DNA from: an uncultured Collinsella sp.
GTDB lineage: Bacteria > Actinomycetota > Coriobacteriia > Coriobacteriales > Coriobacteriaceae
Direction of reading: 5' to 3'
NCBI GenBank assembly: GCA_902494375.1
Contig: CABUTL010000073.1
Location: 1 to 6,941, forward strand
DNA: 6,941 nt
The notes under the pieces were generated by a model. That model was not told where the DNA came from, ran no database searches, and saw only the letters and a list, made by a program, of their open reading frames with translations. This document shows, one piece after another, positions 6,463 through 6,941 of the stretch (position 1 is the first letter of the stretch; each line of letters opens with the position of its first letter). The position numbers and the translations under genes were made by a program.

Positions 6463-6662
6463 GGGACGCGGTTTCCCATGAGGCTCGATCGGGAAAGTGC
6501 ATCCCGGTTCGAGTGCCGATTGCGGGATGTAGTTTCCGGAACGGGCCCGTTTGGGAAACCGTGTCCCGTTTCGAGTCGAAATTCTGGGACACAGTTTCCC
6601 AGCGAGGTCCCATGGGGAAAGTCTGACCCAGAATTTGCCTGGATAGTGGGACGCACTTTCCG
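6463..6662. repeat. Array of seven 15-nt units in alternating orientation (BIME-like)
   Basis: Units with consensus GGGAYRYRSTTTCC(C/G) alternate strictly with their reverse complement. Direct copies start at 6463, 6524, 6586 and 6648; inverted copies start at 6491, 6553 and 6615. Start-to-start steps are 28, 33, 29, 33, 29 and 33, so the composite period is 61-62 nt. Neighbouring copies pair into hairpins; 6579-6588 with 6627-6636 adds a 10-bp outer stem, and AACGGGCCCGTT at 6540-6551 is a perfect palindrome between two copies. Most differences between copies are transitions that keep G.U pairs. There is no credible gene in 6438-6741. It resembles bacterial interspersed mosaic elements made of REP units. 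Its role is unknown; read-through from manO would transcribe it. Confidence 0.8.
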
Positions 6663-6722
6663 GAGGGCTGTTCCACCGCAACTTCGAAGAGTGGCTACAC
6701 GCTGCATCACAACGTGTAAATC

Positions 6723-6731
6723 TGCTACACT
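6723..6731 (+). promoter_or_regulatory. Candidate extended -10 promoter of tRNA-Arg
   Basis: TGCTACACT is an extended -10 element (TGn plus TACACT at 6726-6731) placed 10 nt before the tRNA, so initiation would fall at or just before its first bases. No good -35 is visible at 16-18 bp. GCTACAC is repeated 30 bp upstream at 6694-6700, and GTGTA at 6714-6718 faces TACAC at 6726-6730. Confidence 0.45.
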
Positions 6732-6741
6732 AGTACAACAT

Positions 6742-6817
6742 GCCTCCGTAGCTCAGGGGATAGAGCACCGCTCTCCTAAAGCGGGTGTCGACGGTTCGAA
6801 TCCGCCCGGGGGCACCA
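6742..6817 (+). tRNA. tRNA-Arg, anticodon CCU (reads AGG)
   Basis: The cloverleaf is complete. The acceptor stem is 6742-6748 with 6807-6813 (one U.G). The D stem is GCTC/GAGC around an 8-nt loop. The anticodon stem is CCGCT/AGCGG with loop CTCCTAA, giving CCT at 6775-6777. The variable loop is GTGTC. The T arm is GACGG/CCGCC around TTCGAAT, with an A/C mismatch at its second pair (6791 with 6805). The CCA end is encoded at 6815-6817. CCU reads the arginine codon AGG, which is rare in this GC-rich window. It stands alone and has its own terminator. Confidence 0.96.
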
Positions 6818-6826
6818 GAAGTAAAT

Positions 6827-6864
6827 GCAGGTCAGACGGTATAAATCGTCTGACCTGCTTTCTT
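6827..6864 (+). terminator. Rho-independent terminator after tRNA-Arg
   Basis: A perfect 12-bp stem (GCAGGTCAGACG at 6827-6838 with 6847-6858), an 8-nt loop and a TTTCTT tail begin 9 nt after the CCA end. It ends the tRNA transcript and may also define the mature 3' side for processing. Confidence 0.9.
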
Positions 6865-6941
6865 ATATAAGGGCATCGTTAACGTCAGTTGGGTAGAATT
6901 TGGGTAGAAAGTTTTTTTGTGAAGGGCTATGCCCAAAGTCC
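6865..6941. other. Gene-free tail with a tandem 10-nt repeat
   Basis: TTGGGTAGAA occurs twice in tandem (6889-6898 and 6900-6909), followed by a run of seven T at 6912-6918 and the small hairpin GGGC-TAT-GCCC at 6924-6934. No gene can be assigned. Short open frames on the minus strand run off the window edge, so a gene end from the right cannot be excluded. The position just after a tRNA is a common one for integrated elements, but nothing here proves it. Confidence 0.4.

Noticed and set aside
6463..6662. CRISPR array suggested by regular repeat spacing
   Set aside because: The repeats are 15 nt, alternate in orientation and are separated by only 13-18 nt; neighbouring spacers also resemble one another.
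6478..6870. A 130-codon plus-strand open frame
   Set aside because: It reads through the repeat array, the tRNA and its terminator; its SVAQGIEHRSPKAG stretch is the usual artefact of translating a tRNA gene.
6863..6941. Minus-strand integrase C-terminus entering from the right edge
   Set aside because: The open frame gives only about 25 residues with no recombinase motif; neither minus-strand frame examined resembles a known protein end well enough to call.

Overview
The window is high-GC, gene-dense DNA with strong Shine-Dalgarno sequences. It carries a Gram-positive-type mannose-family PTS operon with a DUF956 (ManO) tail, beside iron-sulfur redox and [NiFe]-hydrogenase maturation genes. 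This combination, with the GC-rich codon use and the GGGGACGTTCTT-type intergenic repeats, suggests an anaerobic gut actinobacterium of the Coriobacteriia, probably Collinsella. That assignment comes from protein resemblance and recall, not from a database search.

Layout. (1) 1-2141: a 5'-truncated iron-sulfur flavoprotein with a ferredoxin-like N-terminus, a GltD-type FAD/NAD(P)H core and a C-terminal ferredoxin domain. (2) 2142-2331: a 190-nt gap that can fold into an elaborate RNA: a 14-bp closing stem around several small hairpins, then a 9-bp hairpin abutting the next start codon. (3) 2332-2751: hypA, the nickel metallochaperone for [NiFe] hydrogenases. (4) 2752-3154: a 400-nt AT-richer gap, with a 20-bp hairpin repeat at its left end and a likely PTS promoter region at its right end. 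(5) 3155-6437: the PTS operon IIAB-IIC-IID, then a strong terminator-like hairpin, then DUF956/ManO. (6) 6438-6741: a gene-free stretch filled by seven 15-nt units in strictly alternating orientation, then a tRNA promoter. (7) 6742-6864: tRNA-Arg(CCU) and its terminator. (8) 6865-6941: a short tail with a tandem 10-nt repeat and no assignable gene.

How the genes work together. The first two genes fit an anaerobic redox and hydrogen module: the flavoprotein would move electrons between NAD(P)H and ferredoxin-like carriers, and HypA would deliver nickel to a hydrogenase encoded elsewhere. The PTS genes make a complete membrane sugar transporter: IIA and IIB relay phosphate from HPr, and IIC and IID form the channel. 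ManO probably modulates it. EI and HPr are not in the window.

The most interesting signals are non-coding. One is the putative structured leader of hypA, which has two mutually exclusive pairings around the start site. The others are the regular alternating-orientation repeat array before the tRNA and the terminator/promoter overlap before manO. All are read from the sequence by eye; none has been tested by folding or homology search.
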